A stretch of DNA of 64,000 bases from JBCBKL01 sp038521825 (GCA_038521825.1 JBCBKL010000018.1:30330-94329); one strand, 5' to 3'. Shown: positions 7,650-15,627, numbered from the stretch's first letter. Made by a program: numbers and translations. Notes: generated by a model from the sequence alone, not told the origin.

Positions 7650-8267
7650 ATGCCCAAACTATCCGCCGATGCACCGCTGATCCACGCTGACTGCTTTGTA
7701 GAAAATTGTTCTTTCGGGGCGTTTACCGAGGTTGGCCGCGGATCGGTCATGCTGCATTCGACGCTTGGGGATTATTCTTACTGCTCAAGACAGTGCGATT
7801 TCGCAAATGCGCGGATCGGTAAATTCGCCAACATCGCATCGAACGTCCGGATCGGGGCCACTGACCATCCGATGGACAAGGCATCAATGCATCATTTCCT
7901 CTACCGATCGGCTTCTTATTGGGACGATATCGAGGATGACGCAGACTGGTTCGAGGCCCGACGCGCCCGCATCACGACCGTAGGCCACGATACATGGATC
8001 GGCCATGCCGCGATGATCAAACCGGAGGTCACCATAGGCAACGGCGCGGTCGTTGGTGCGGGCACAATCGTGACAAAGGACGTGCCCCCCTACGCCGTAG
8101 TCGTTGGCAATCCCGGCAAGGTGATACGGGTACGATTCACCGACGACACCATCGAAAGGCTGGATGCACTGGCCTGGTGGAACTGGGACCATGACGCCCT
8201 TCGCGCGGCGCTTATGGATTTCCGGGCGCTCAAGGCGAAAGAGTTTCTAGAGAAGTACGAGATCTAG
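7650..8267 (+). CDS. Phosphonate-locus hexapeptide-repeat acyltransferase
   Basis: A 205-residue left-handed beta-helix protein of the type found in phosphonate operons (TIGR03308-like). Hexapeptide turns are seen in 'VGRGSVMLHSTLGDYSYC' and again in 'IGHAAMIKPEVTIGNGAVVGAGTIVTKD', ending with the 'NPGKVIRVRF' cap. His73 in 'GATDHPMD' region could be the acyl-transfer base, as in xenobiotic acetyltransferases. Its substrate is unknown; N-acetylation of aminoalkylphosphonates, as PhnO does, is one possibility. It follows phnE2 by 50 bases in the same operon and converges on phnM2, ending two bases from it. Confidence 0.85.
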   Translation: MPKLSADAPLIHADCFVENCSFGAFTEVGRGSVMLHSTLGDYSYCSRQCDFANARIGKFANIASNVRIGATDHPMDKASMHHFLYRSASYWDDIEDDADWFEARRARITTVGHDTWIGHAAMIKPEVTIGNGAVVGAGTIVTKDVPPYAVVVGNPGKVIRVRFTDDTIERLDALAWWNWDHDALRAALMDFRALKAKEFLEKYEI

Positions 8268-8268
8268 C

Positions 8269-9450
8269 CTATTCGGCCGCGACCTGAACGCTGTGACCAA
8301 CCTGGCTGACACGGGCGGCTAGTTCGCCGCACAAATGGGTCCAACGGCCGCCCGACATGGTTCCTTCAATCGCGCGTGTGGCTTCGTTCACGATGGCAAG
8401 GTCCGCCCTGCGGCCTTGTTCGATGACGCCACGGTCGTCCATGCCCATGATACGGGCCGGGTTGGCCGAGATCATCATCCAGGCATCAGCAAGCGGCATA
8501 ATCCCGCGGTCCGAAAGTGCGAATGCCGCCTGGGACAGGGCGGGGTAGTAGTAGTCGGACACCAAGGCATCACAGGCGCGGTTTTCGATCAGTATCTCAG
8601 CTGAAACGTTGCCCGACTGGCTGCCGCCTCGCACCACGTTGGGGGCGCCCATAAGGATCGGATCCTCCCACGTCCGGGCCACGACAGCGGCGCCCATCGA
8701 CGTGGGAAACTCACAAATCTTGGCGCCGATCATCGAAAACCGTTCGCGTGTCGCGCCATCCGGATCGTCATGGCTGCCGTACCGCACACCAATCCGGTCA
8801 AACGCTGTCGCAAGGTTGCATAAGTACCGGGGGACCTCTTTCTCACGGGCCTTACAGCTTCGAACCAGATCCATGTGCTCTTGCGGTGACCGACCGGCCT
8901 TTTTGGCCCACAGACGCAGCGAATCCGGGTCCTTGACCGACAGATCGACAGCTTCGGAAAGGTGATCGTTGAACACTACATAATCGACGCGATGGCGCTG
9001 AACCGTCTCGATCAGACGTTCCTGTGTGTCCATCGTATAGGTTTCGCACCGCAGTTGAACGCGCAGATCGGTCGCCATCTCGTCACGGTACGATGCGTGG
9101 GCCTGAAGGAAATCTTCAGCATAGTCGGGGCCACGGACGCCACCCTCCCACGACCAGCTTTGCGCCATCCATGCAGTGGTCACGCCGTTCGCTGCTGCGT
9201 CTCGGTCGGTCGCGATCAAACCGGTCCGCATCGGGAACGGGGCCGTCGGGCGCGGCGCCAGATGCCTTTCGAAGGCGTCGCCGTGCAGATCGACAATACC
9301 CGGCAGAACAAGATAACCGGTCAGATTGACCGTGGGCAGCGCTCCATCGGTCAATACACCGAGCTCAACGCTCAGTTGAGCGTCAGCAAATGCTTTGCCA
9401 TATAGAACGCGCGCACCAACGATGCGCAGTCTGGTTGAACTTGCGGGCAT
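8269..9450 (-). CDS. phnM2: PhnM-family amidohydrolase, second copy
   Basis: A 393-residue member of the PhnM family, which hydrolyses alpha-D-ribose 1-methylphosphonate 5-triphosphate to the monophosphate and pyrophosphate. Metal-site motifs are readable: 'DLHGDAFERH' near 48-57 (the canonical copy at 16324 has HTD here), 'GSHDDPD' near 234-240 and 'GAPNVVRGGSQSGNVSA' near 280. The ATG at 9450 was chosen because the 54 codons before it overlap phnF's end region and lack family similarity. It follows phnF on the same strand. With a canonical phnM in the same locus, it may serve a different substrate or condition. Confidence 0.88.
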   Translation of the reverse strand: MPASSTRLRIVGARVLYGKAFADAQLSVELGVLTDGALPTVNLTGYLVLPGIVDLHGDAFERHLAPRPTAPFPMRTGLIATDRDAAANGVTTAWMAQSWSWEGGVRGPDYAEDFLQAHASYRDEMATDLRVQLRCETYTMDTQERLIETVQRHRVDYVVFNDHLSEAVDLSVKDPDSLRLWAKKAGRSPQEHMDLVRSCKAREKEVPRYLCNLATAFDRIGVRYGSHDDPDGATRERFSMIGAKICEFPTSMGAAVVARTWEDPILMGAPNVVRGGSQSGNVSAEILIENRACDALVSDYYYPALSQAAFALSDRGIMPLADAWMMISANPARIMGMDDRGVIEQGRRADLAIVNEATRAIEGTMSGGRWTHLCGELAARVSQVGHSVQVAAE

Positions 9451-9529
9451 ATCTCTGCTCTGTGCACCGGTTTTCTGGAAGTTATAGCCTGTGGATATGT
9501 CGCCCGCGTGACATTCCCGTAAAAAGTGA

Positions 9530-10240
9530 TCACGGATCCGATAGCGTGAGTGTGACGCGATCACCGGCAAACCAGGTATGTCCGTACTGTATCGGCGTAC
9601 CATCTGGCGCAACTTCGATGGAAACGGTCCGCAAGACAGGGTCGCCTTCCCGGATCTGCAGATGCAGCGCCTGGGTCGGTGTTGCCCGCTTGGCCGTCAG
9701 CCGGGTCGATGATCGCGTATAATCTGAGAGTCCCGCTCTGGCAAAAGCCTCGGTAACGGAGCCCGTCTCGGCCAGATCAACCAGAAAGTTCGGGAATGCC
9801 TTGGCAGGATAGGCGCCGCGAAAAATAGCAATAGGTTGTCCGTCGGCAAGGCTCAGGCCCTCCTGAACATGGACAAGCGCGCCCGCCTGCAGATCCAACG
9901 CATCGGCCTCATCGGGATTCGCTCGGCGGGTTTCGCTTGTCAGGATCTCGCGTGCGGGGGCTCGTCCTGCGGCGCGAAGGTTTTGGTGATAGCGGACCCG
10001 GCGGCCAATGGGATACTCCGTCGGGTTGTGGGCGACGAATACACCTGCACCTCGGCGGGAATGGACGACGCTGTTATCTGCCAAAGCGCCAAGGGCGTGA
10101 CGAACCGTATGACGGTTGACGCCGAAACGGGACGCAAGCTGCGCCTCAGTCGGCAGCTTGTCTCCCGCCTTGTATTGCCCTGCTGCGATCTCATCCGAAA
10201 GCGTCGCGGCTATCGATTTCCAGATCGGTGTGCGCGGCAT
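9530..10240 (-). CDS. phnF: Phosphonate-locus GntR/HutC-type regulator
   Basis: 236 residues: an N-terminal GntR winged helix (about 5-70, with 'GDKLPTEAQLASRFGVNRHTVRHAL') and a C-terminal UTRA ligand-binding domain (about 90-230). PhnF proteins repress phn genes and are relieved by phosphonate or phosphate-ester ligands. It is divergent from phnG and heads a phnF-phnM2 unit. Its start codon directly abuts a Pho box, which leaves it no good ribosome site of its own, so its expression could be reduced when PhoB binds. A half-palindromic candidate operator lies at 10302-10316. Confidence 0.93.
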   Translation of the reverse strand: MPRTPIWKSIAATLSDEIAAGQYKAGDKLPTEAQLASRFGVNRHTVRHALGALADNSVVHSRRGAGVFVAHNPTEYPIGRRVRYHQNLRAAGRAPAREILTSETRRANPDEADALDLQAGALVHVQEGLSLADGQPIAIFRGAYPAKAFPNFLVDLAETGSVTEAFARAGLSDYTRSSTRLTAKRATPTQALHLQIREGDPVLRTVSIEVAPDGTPIQYGHTWFAGDRVTLTLSDP

Positions 10241-10269
10241 CTGTCACGAAACTTTCACGAAATGCGACC
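10241..10269 (+). promoter_or_regulatory. Pho box between phnF and phnG
   Basis: Two near-consensus units, CTGTCAC (10241) and CTTTCAC (10252), spaced 11 bases apart with GAAA after each, followed by a weak third unit at 10263. It points to phnG, 75 bases on, and its left edge touches the phnF start codon. PhoB activation of phnGHIJKLN is inferred. Confidence 0.85.
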
Positions 10270-10301
10270 TTGTTCGGGAGGTTGCGGACCTCTATGATTT
10301 G

Positions 10302-10316
10302 TCTAGTTGTATAGAT
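10302..10316. promoter_or_regulatory. Candidate PhnF operator upstream of phnG
   Basis: TCTAGTTGTATAGAT is an imperfect dyad (CTA-N6-TAG core) 28 bases before the phnG start, between the divergent phnF and phnG. GntR/HutC regulators bind such TATA-rich dyads next to their own genes. The match to a known PhnF site is only approximate. Confidence 0.4.
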
Positions 10317-10343
10317 AGATCGACAAGTTCGCAAGGTGTCTAG

Positions 10344-10799
10344 ATGGACCAATTGACCCCGGATCAGAAGGCGCGACAGGGCTGGCTTTCGCTGCTGGCA
10401 AAGTCGGATGCTGGAATGCTTTCCCGTCTTTGGGCAGAGTTGGATCTGAACCCCGCGTTCGAGACCCTCCGGCAGCCCGAAATCGGCAGCGTCCTTGTGC
10501 GCGGCCGGACCGGCGCAACAGGCTCGGCTTTCAATCTGGGAGAGATGACGGTGACGCGGGCATCGATCCGTCTTTCGACCGGCGAGGTCGGACATGGCTA
10601 TGTCCAAGGCCGAAACCGCGATCACGCCCAGCTCGTCGCAACAATCGATGCTCTGCTTCAAACCGATGCCAATCAGCGCATTCAAGATGCCGTGCTGGGA
10701 CCTCTCTCGGACTCCCGGACGACCGCGAAACGCCAGCGCGCAGCCAAGGCCGACAAGACGCGGGTCGAGTTCTTTACCATAGCGCGGGGAAGCGACTGA
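10344..10799 (+). CDS. phnG: C-P lyase complex subunit PhnG
   Basis: Small core subunit of the PhnGHIJ complex, which with PhnI transfers the phosphonate to the ribose of ATP. 151 residues, normal for the family; recognisable segments are 'RQGWLSLLAKSD' near 11-22, 'GRTGATGSAFNLGEMTVTRA' near 54-73 and 'GYVQGRNRDHAQL' near 85-97. The start follows a Pho box and a possible PhnF operator. Its TGA overlaps the phnH ATG by one base. Protein is cytoplasmic. Confidence 0.95.
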   Translation: MDQLTPDQKARQGWLSLLAKSDAGMLSRLWAELDLNPAFETLRQPEIGSVLVRGRTGATGSAFNLGEMTVTRASIRLSTGEVGHGYVQGRNRDHAQLVATIDALLQTDANQRIQDAVLGPLSDSRTTAKRQRAAKADKTRVEFFTIARGSD

Positions 10800-11383
10800 T
10801 GGATCAGATGGATTTGGGCGGAGGCTTTCAGGACACCGGGCGCGAAGCAGCAATCGCATTTCGCCGGATCATGAACGCAATGGCGCGGCCCGGCCGGATT
10901 GAAACCATGGAGGCGGTTAGTCCGCCCGGCCCTCTATCGCCAGCGGCGGGCGCCGTCATTCTGACATTGTGCGACCCTGAAACCGGTCTTCATCTCGCCT
11001 CCAGTCACGAGCGCCGCGCCGTCCGAGATTGGGTGACGTTCCATACCGGTGCGCCACTCGTGGACGCTGAAGTTGCCGATTTTGTTGTTGGCGATTGGCC
11101 ATCGCTCGACCATGCCCGACTGCCGATCGGCCTCCCCGAATATCCTGACAGGTCGGCGACCGTTATCGTCGAGATGCCCGAAATCACCAACGACGGCCCG
11201 CGCCTGACCGGTCCTGGCATTCAGAACGAAGCGTTCCTGAACCTGCCCGAGGTCGAGCTCTTCGTTCGCAACCGCGCGCTGTTTCCGCTCGGTCTCGATT
11301 TCATCTTCACCGCCGGCTCAAAGCTCTCGGCGATGCCGCGCAGCACGATCATTGGTGCGGCCCAGCTTGAGGAGACGCACTGA
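10799..11383 (+). CDS. phnH: C-P lyase complex subunit PhnH
   Basis: Core subunit of the C-P lyase complex, homologous in fold to PLP transferases but without cofactor binding. 194 residues. Family pattern: 'FRRIMNAMARPGR' near 21-33, 'LTLCDPETGLHL' near 58-69, and 'RNRALFPLGLDFIF' near 160-173. The start at 10799 is in TGATG with the phnG stop, and the stop is in TGATG with phnI, so G, H and I are tightly coupled. The longer upstream frame overlaps phnG and is rejected. Confidence 0.95.
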   Translation: MDQMDLGGGFQDTGREAAIAFRRIMNAMARPGRIETMEAVSPPGPLSPAAGAVILTLCDPETGLHLASSHERRAVRDWVTFHTGAPLVDAEVADFVVGDWPSLDHARLPIGLPEYPDRSATVIVEMPEITNDGPRLTGPGIQNEAFLNLPEVELFVRNRALFPLGLDFIFTAGSKLSAMPRSTIIGAAQLEETH

Positions 11384-12486
11384 TGTATGTCGCGGTCAAG
11401 GGTGGAGAGCGGGCGATCGATGCCGCCCATGATTGGCTCGCCGAGGAGCGGCGGGGTGATCTGTGTATTGCCGAATTGAGCCTCGACCAGATCAAGGAAC
11501 AACTGACGCTCGCGGTTAACCGGGTGATGGCCGAAGGTTCGCTCTATGACCGGGATCTTGCGGCCCTCGCGATCAAACAGTCGAGGGGCGATCTGATCGA
11601 GGCGATCTTTTTGATCAGGGCCTATCGCACCACCCTTCCGCGCTTTGGAGGCTCAAAGCCGATTGAGACCAAGCACATGGATTGCGACCGCCGCATTTCA
11701 GCGACGTTCAAGGACGCGCCGGGTGGTCAGGTCTTGGGACCCACCTTCGACTACACGCACCGACTGCTTGATTTCGCGTTGGAGGCGGAAGGCCTGACCG
11801 CAAATCCGACAGAGCAGGCGCAAATCGATCCGGATGATAAACCCCATATCATGTCATTTCTCGACGATGAGGGATTGGTGCAAGTCGAGGAAGATCATGA
11901 CGAAACCCCACCCGATCTGACTCGCACGCCGCTGGAGTTGCCGGCCGAGCGGCCGTTGCGGCTGCAGGCGCTGGCGCGCGGCGACGAAGGTTTCATTCTT
12001 TCGATGGCCTATTCCACGCAGCGCGGCTTTGGTCGGACGCACGCATTTGTTGGCGAATTGCGGATCGGGACGGTTGGCGTGGAAATGGACATCCCGGAAT
12101 TGGGCTTCGCCATCGAAATTGGCGAGATCGAAGTAACGGAATGCGAAACGGTGAACCAATTCACCGGCTCCAAGACCGAACCGCCCCAATTCACGCGAGG
12201 CTACGGACTGGTTTTCGGGATGTCCGAGCGGAAAGCAATTTCAATGTCATTGGTCGATCGCGCATTACGCTGGAACGAGCTGGGCGAAGACGACGTCGGC
12301 GCACCCGCTCAGAACGAAGAATTCGTGCTCTACCACGCCGACAACATTCAGGCGACCGGCTTTCTGGAACATATCAAGTTGCCCCATTACGTCGATTTCC
12401 AATCCGAACTGGAATTGATCCGAAAGCTTCGGCGCGAAGCCCTTGCGGCGCGGTCGGAAGCCACCCCGCAGGAGGCTGCGGAATGA
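11383..12486 (+). CDS. phnI: C-P lyase complex subunit PhnI
   Basis: The nucleosidase-like subunit that displaces adenine from ATP with phosphonate to give alpha-D-ribose 1-alkylphosphonate 5-triphosphate. 367 residues, usual length. Family segments include 'MYVAVKGGERAI' at the start, 'RAYRTTLPRFG' near 76-86, 'RRISATFKDAPGGQVLGPTFDYTHRL' region near 104-129 and 'FVLYHADNIQATGFLEHIKLPHYVDF' region near 308-333. Unlike G-H and H-I, the next core gene phnJ does not overlap; a 206-base gap with a small opposite-strand gene follows. Confidence 0.95.
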   Translation: MYVAVKGGERAIDAAHDWLAEERRGDLCIAELSLDQIKEQLTLAVNRVMAEGSLYDRDLAALAIKQSRGDLIEAIFLIRAYRTTLPRFGGSKPIETKHMDCDRRISATFKDAPGGQVLGPTFDYTHRLLDFALEAEGLTANPTEQAQIDPDDKPHIMSFLDDEGLVQVEEDHDETPPDLTRTPLELPAERPLRLQALARGDEGFILSMAYSTQRGFGRTHAFVGELRIGTVGVEMDIPELGFAIEIGEIEVTECETVNQFTGSKTEPPQFTRGYGLVFGMSERKAISMSLVDRALRWNELGEDDVGAPAQNEEFVLYHADNIQATGFLEHIKLPHYVDFQSELELIRKLRREALAARSEATPQEAAE

Positions 12487-12502
12487 CGCGTTTGTTGATC
12501 AA

Positions 12503-12646
12503 TCAAAAGAGTTGCGGCACCACGCTTGCGAACAGAATACCGGATGCAAAGCCAATTATCCAACTGCGGCGAACCTTGATTTCGCGCGCGCGTTCCAGAT
12601 CTGCCTGTCGGGGAATTTCGAGGATCATTTTAGTACTCAGTTCCAT
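12503..12646 (-). CDS. Candidate small membrane protein antisense between phnI and phnJ
   Basis: A 47-codon frame on the strand opposite to the phn operon fills most of the phnI-phnJ gap. It has a charged N-terminal part with an amphipathic helix ('RQADLERAREIKVRR', residues 13-27) followed by one hydrophobic helix ('SWIIGFASGILFASVVPQLF', 28-47), a layout common to real single-span miniproteins. A second Met at residue 7 is a possible start, with GGA 13 bases before it. No good Shine-Dalgarno and no clear promoter are seen. The plus-strand frame there (64 codons) looks like the shadow. Function unknown. Confidence 0.45.
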   Translation of the reverse strand: MELSTKMILEIPRQADLERAREIKVRRSWIIGFASGILFASVVPQLF

Positions 12647-12692
12647 TAACCGTTTGACCCATCGTAACGCAACCTAAAGGCGACTGTAAACC

Positions 12693-13559
12693 ATGCAATA
12701 CAACTTTGCATACTTGGATGAGCAAACCAAACGGATGATTCGGCGGGCGCTCCTTAAAGGTTTAGCGATTCCTGGTTACCAAGTTCCTTTCTCCAGCCGC
12801 GAAATGCCGATGCCTTACGGTTGGGGAACGGGCGGCGTGCAGGTTTCAGCGTCGGTTCTGACGCCGGACGACACACTCAAAGTGATCGACCAAGGCGCGG
12901 ATGACACCACGAACGCCGTTTCGATCCGTCGCTTCTTTGAAAAGACGGCTGAGGTTGCGACAACCGAAGCAACAGACGAAGCAACAGTGATCCAGACTCG
13001 GCACCGCATACCGGAAGAGGAGCTGACACAGGATCAGATCCTCGTTTATCAGGTTCCGATCCCGGAACCGCTCCGCTTTCTTGAACCGTCCGAAATAGAG
13101 ACCCGGAAGATGCACGCGCTCGAAGACTATGGGCTCATGCATGTTAAGCTCTACGAAGACATCAGCCGCCATGGCATGATCTCGACCGCCTATGCCTATC
13201 CGGTGAAAGTCGAAGGCCGCTACGTGATGGATCCATCCCCGATACCAAAGTTCGACAATCCAAAAATGGAAATGGCCGCCATCCAGCTTTTTGGCGCAGG
13301 GCGAGAACAACGGATCTATGCGCTACCGCCTTATACCGAGGTCGTCAGTCTGGATTTCGAAGATTACCCTTTCGATCCTTCAAAGGCCGATCATCCCTGT
13401 GCGCTTTGCGCGGCCGAAGACAGCTATCTCGACGAGTTGATCGTCGATGATAGTGGCAAGCGGATGTTTCTGTGTTCGGACTCGGATTACTGCCGCCAGC
13501 GGCGCGAAGACGGTCATGTCGGCGTAGAAGGCGTTCCCTACGAGGAGGGTGCGACATGA
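12693..13559 (+). CDS. phnJ: C-P lyase, radical SAM subunit PhnJ
   Basis: The catalytic subunit that cleaves the carbon-phosphorus bond by radical SAM chemistry, yielding alkane and 5-phosphoribosyl 1,2-cyclic phosphate. 288 residues. Four cysteines, Cys236, Cys239, Cys261 and Cys267, sit in the family's C-terminal 'CALC-(21)-C-(5)-C' arrangement, supplying the 4Fe-4S ligands and the thiyl-radical Cys. The glycine-rich 'PYGWGTGGVQ' at 41-50 carries the Gly proposed to bear the radical. The start has an AAGGCG site. Its TGA overlaps a tiny ORF's ATG, which lies after a perfect AGGAGG. Confidence 0.97.
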   Translation: MQYNFAYLDEQTKRMIRRALLKGLAIPGYQVPFSSREMPMPYGWGTGGVQVSASVLTPDDTLKVIDQGADDTTNAVSIRRFFEKTAEVATTEATDEATVIQTRHRIPEEELTQDQILVYQVPIPEPLRFLEPSEIETRKMHALEDYGLMHVKLYEDISRHGMISTAYAYPVKVEGRYVMDPSPIPKFDNPKMEMAAIQLFGAGREQRIYALPPYTEVVSLDFEDYPFDPSKADHPCALCAAEDSYLDELIVDDSGKRMFLCSDSDYCRQRREDGHVGVEGVPYEEGAT

Positions 13560-13630
13560 TTGACAAATTCGGAGTTCAACACTCTGGTCTGCAACCCGGC
13601 GGAATGGCCGCCACATTGGGGGCGATTTGA
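13556..13630 (+). CDS. 24-codon coupled microORF between phnJ and phnK
   Basis: An ATG overlaps the phnJ stop (ATGA) and is preceded at 13543-13548 by a perfect AGGAGG seven bases upstream, which serves no other start. The frame runs 24 codons and ends in TGATG, so its stop overlaps the phnK ATG. This fills the whole phnJ-phnK gap, and both junctions are of the kind used for translational coupling. The peptide (starting MIDKFGV, with 'GLQPGGMAATLGAI' at the end) has no known motif. It could be a leader for phnK or a functional micropeptide. Translation is strongly suggested; function is unknown. Confidence 0.6.
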   Translation: MIDKFGVQHSGLQPGGMAATLGAI

Positions 13631-14400
13631 TGAACCCGCTTCTCAAAGTGAGTGAACTGGCAAAATACTATGGCCCCCGCATTGGCTGTGCCGAGGTGTC
13701 GTTCGATCTTTGGCCTGGCGAAGTCATGGGCATCGTCGGCGAAAGCGGATCAGGCAAATCGACACTGCTGAACTGCCTGTCGGGCCACCTTGCGCCTGAT
13801 ACAGGCGCTGTCCTGTTTGACACCAAGACAGACGGGCTGCGCGATACGGTCAAGATGTCAGAGCCCGAACGGCGGATGCTGTCGCGAACGGACTGGGCAT
13901 TCGTTCATCAGAACCCCCGCGACGGGCTGCGCATGAATGTTAGCGCTGGTGGCAATGTGGGCGAGCGGCTGATGGCCATCGGTGCGCGGCACTATGGCGA
14001 CATTCGCGGCAAGGCAACGGATTGGCTGGGACGGGTTGAAATCGCGTCTGACCGGATCGACGACCGGCCCCGACAGTTTTCGGGCGGGATGCAGCAACGC
14101 CTGCAGATTGCGCGCAACCTTGTGACTGGTCCGCGCCTTGTCTTCATGGACGAACCAACCGGCGGGCTCGATGTGTCGGTGCAGGCCCGCCTGCTTGATC
14201 TTTTGCGGGGCCTCGTGCGGCAGATGGGGCTAAGCGCCATCATCGTAACCCATGACCTGGCGGTCGTACGCCTGCTGGCCGATCGTCTGATGGTGATGAA
14301 AGACGGCTACGTTGTCGAAACGGGCCTGACCGATCAGGTGCTGGACGATCCGCAGCATGCCTATACCCAACTTCTCGTTTCATCCGTTTTGCAGGTCTGA
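13630..14400 (+). CDS. phnK: C-P lyase-associated ABC ATPase PhnK
   Basis: ATP-binding-cassette protein that docks on the PhnGHIJ core and remodels it during turnover; it is not a transporter. 256 residues with Walker A 'GESGSGKS' near 39-46, signature 'FSGGMQQRLQIARN', Walker B 'LVFMDEPTGGLD' and switch His in 'IIVTHDLAVV'. The ATG at 13630 is chosen over a TTG one codon before; it forms TGATG with the preceding microORF. phnL begins four bases after its stop. Confidence 0.95.
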   Translation: MNPLLKVSELAKYYGPRIGCAEVSFDLWPGEVMGIVGESGSGKSTLLNCLSGHLAPDTGAVLFDTKTDGLRDTVKMSEPERRMLSRTDWAFVHQNPRDGLRMNVSAGGNVGERLMAIGARHYGDIRGKATDWLGRVEIASDRIDDRPRQFSGGMQQRLQIARNLVTGPRLVFMDEPTGGLDVSVQARLLDLLRGLVRQMGLSAIIVTHDLAVVRLLADRLMVMKDGYVVETGLTDQVLDDPQHAYTQLLVSSVLQV

Positions 14401-14404
14401 TCCC

Positions 14405-15088
14405 ATGATCGAAGTCAGCGGCGTCGCAAAATCCTTCACGCTCCACAATCAGGGCAGCGCCAACATCCCCGTCATGATTGGTGCGGAATTGTCCGTGGCA
14501 GCAGGTGAATGCGTGGCCCTTGTCGGCGCATCTGGCGCAGGCAAGTCCACCTTGATGCGCATGATATATGGCAACTACACCACGCAGGCGGGTCAGATCC
14601 TCGTCAAGGGTGTGGACGTTGCCCAAGCCGAACCGCGCGAGATTCTGAGCCTGCGGCGCGATACCCTTGGCTATGTCAGCCAGTTCCTTCGGGTGGTGCC
14701 CCGTGTGCCAGCCGTTGATGTGGTGGCAGAACCGTTATTGGCTGTTGGGCGCCCGGTTGCTGAGGCGACCGAGACGGCCAAGGCACTGCTGAGCCGCCTG
14801 AACATCCCGGAAACGCTATGGGGTTTGTCACCGACGACATTCTCCGGTGGTGAACAACAGCGCGTCAACATAGCGCGCGGCTTTGCCTATGCTTATCCCG
14901 CCCTACTGCTCGACGAACCAACGGCTAGCCTCGACGCGCGGAACCGGACAATCGTGCTGGATCTGATCCGCGAAGCGAAAACGCGGGGTGCCGCGATTGT
15001 TGGCATCTTCCACGATGTCGGCGCGCGGAACGAAGTGTGCGACCGCGAAATCGACGTTTCGGGCTTTGCGCCCGCATCCGCCGCATGA
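14405..15088 (+). CDS. phnL: C-P lyase-associated ABC ATPase PhnL
   Basis: Second ABC-type ATPase of the C-P lyase pathway, needed with PhnGHI for formation of the ribosyl-phosphonate triphosphate. 227 residues. Walker A 'GASGAGKST' near 41-49, signature 'FSGGEQQRVNIARG', Walker B 'PALLLDEPTASLD', and 'VGIFHDVGARNEVCDRE' at the end, typical for PhnL. It starts at 14405, and its stop overlaps the phnN ATG (ATGA). Confidence 0.95.
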   Translation: MIEVSGVAKSFTLHNQGSANIPVMIGAELSVAAGECVALVGASGAGKSTLMRMIYGNYTTQAGQILVKGVDVAQAEPREILSLRRDTLGYVSQFLRVVPRVPAVDVVAEPLLAVGRPVAEATETAKALLSRLNIPETLWGLSPTTFSGGEQQRVNIARGFAYAYPALLLDEPTASLDARNRTIVLDLIREAKTRGAAIVGIFHDVGARNEVCDREIDVSGFAPASAA

Positions 15089-15627
15089 CCGGGCGGCTGA
15101 TCGCTGTCGTTGGCCCATCCGGCGTCGGGAAAGACACGGTTATGACCATGATGGCAGAAAATGCGCCGTCTCTGGGTGTCGTGCGCCGGGTAATCACCCG
15201 GCCCGCCGATGCAGGCGGGGAAGACTTCGACAGTGTTGACGTCGAAGCATTCAAACACATGCAATCCCGGGGCGATTTCGCCCTTTCATGGATGGCTCAC
15301 GGTCTGCATTACGGCATTCCGGGCGCGATCCGGTCCAGCCTGACCGGCGGGACTGACCTCTTGGTGAACCTGTCGCGCGGTGTACTCGAAGAGGCGTGCC
15401 AGAAGTTTCCGGGATTAATCACCATACTGCTTACAGCACGCCCCGAAGTGCTGGCTGCGCGGCTGGCTGAACGCGGCCGTGAGGACAAGGCCGACATCGC
15501 GCGGCGGTTGGGGCGTGCCAATTTCGCCTTGCCGGAGTCAGTCACTGCGACGGAAATCGACAATTCCGGCGCACTCGACGCCACCGTCGATCGCACACTC
15601 GCAGTGCTCTACCCGGTGAGCGCGTAG
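15085..15627 (+). CDS. phnN: Ribose 1,5-bisphosphate phosphokinase
   Basis: Converts ribose 1,5-bisphosphate to PRPP, the last step that feeds C-P lyase products into central metabolism. 180 residues, guanylate-kinase-like, P-loop 'GPSGVGKDT' at 10-18 and 'RRVITRPADAGGEDFDSVD' region in the substrate part near 34-52. The start at 15085 overlaps the phnL stop. Its 3' end overlaps the convergent DUF1045 gene by 19 bases. Confidence 0.93.
   Translation: MTGRLIAVVGPSGVGKDTVMTMMAENAPSLGVVRRVITRPADAGGEDFDSVDVEAFKHMQSRGDFALSWMAHGLHYGIPGAIRSSLTGGTDLLVNLSRGVLEEACQKFPGLITILLTARPEVLAARLAERGREDKADIARRLGRANFALPESVTATEIDNSGALDATVDRTLAVLYPVSA

Noticed and set aside
12483..12677. A 64-codon plus-strand frame between phnI and phnJ, starting in ATGA with the phnI stop
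   Set aside because: Composition is Arg/Ser/Ile-rich without domain character and has no good ribosome site; the opposite strand gives a much more protein-like sequence. It remains an outside possibility.
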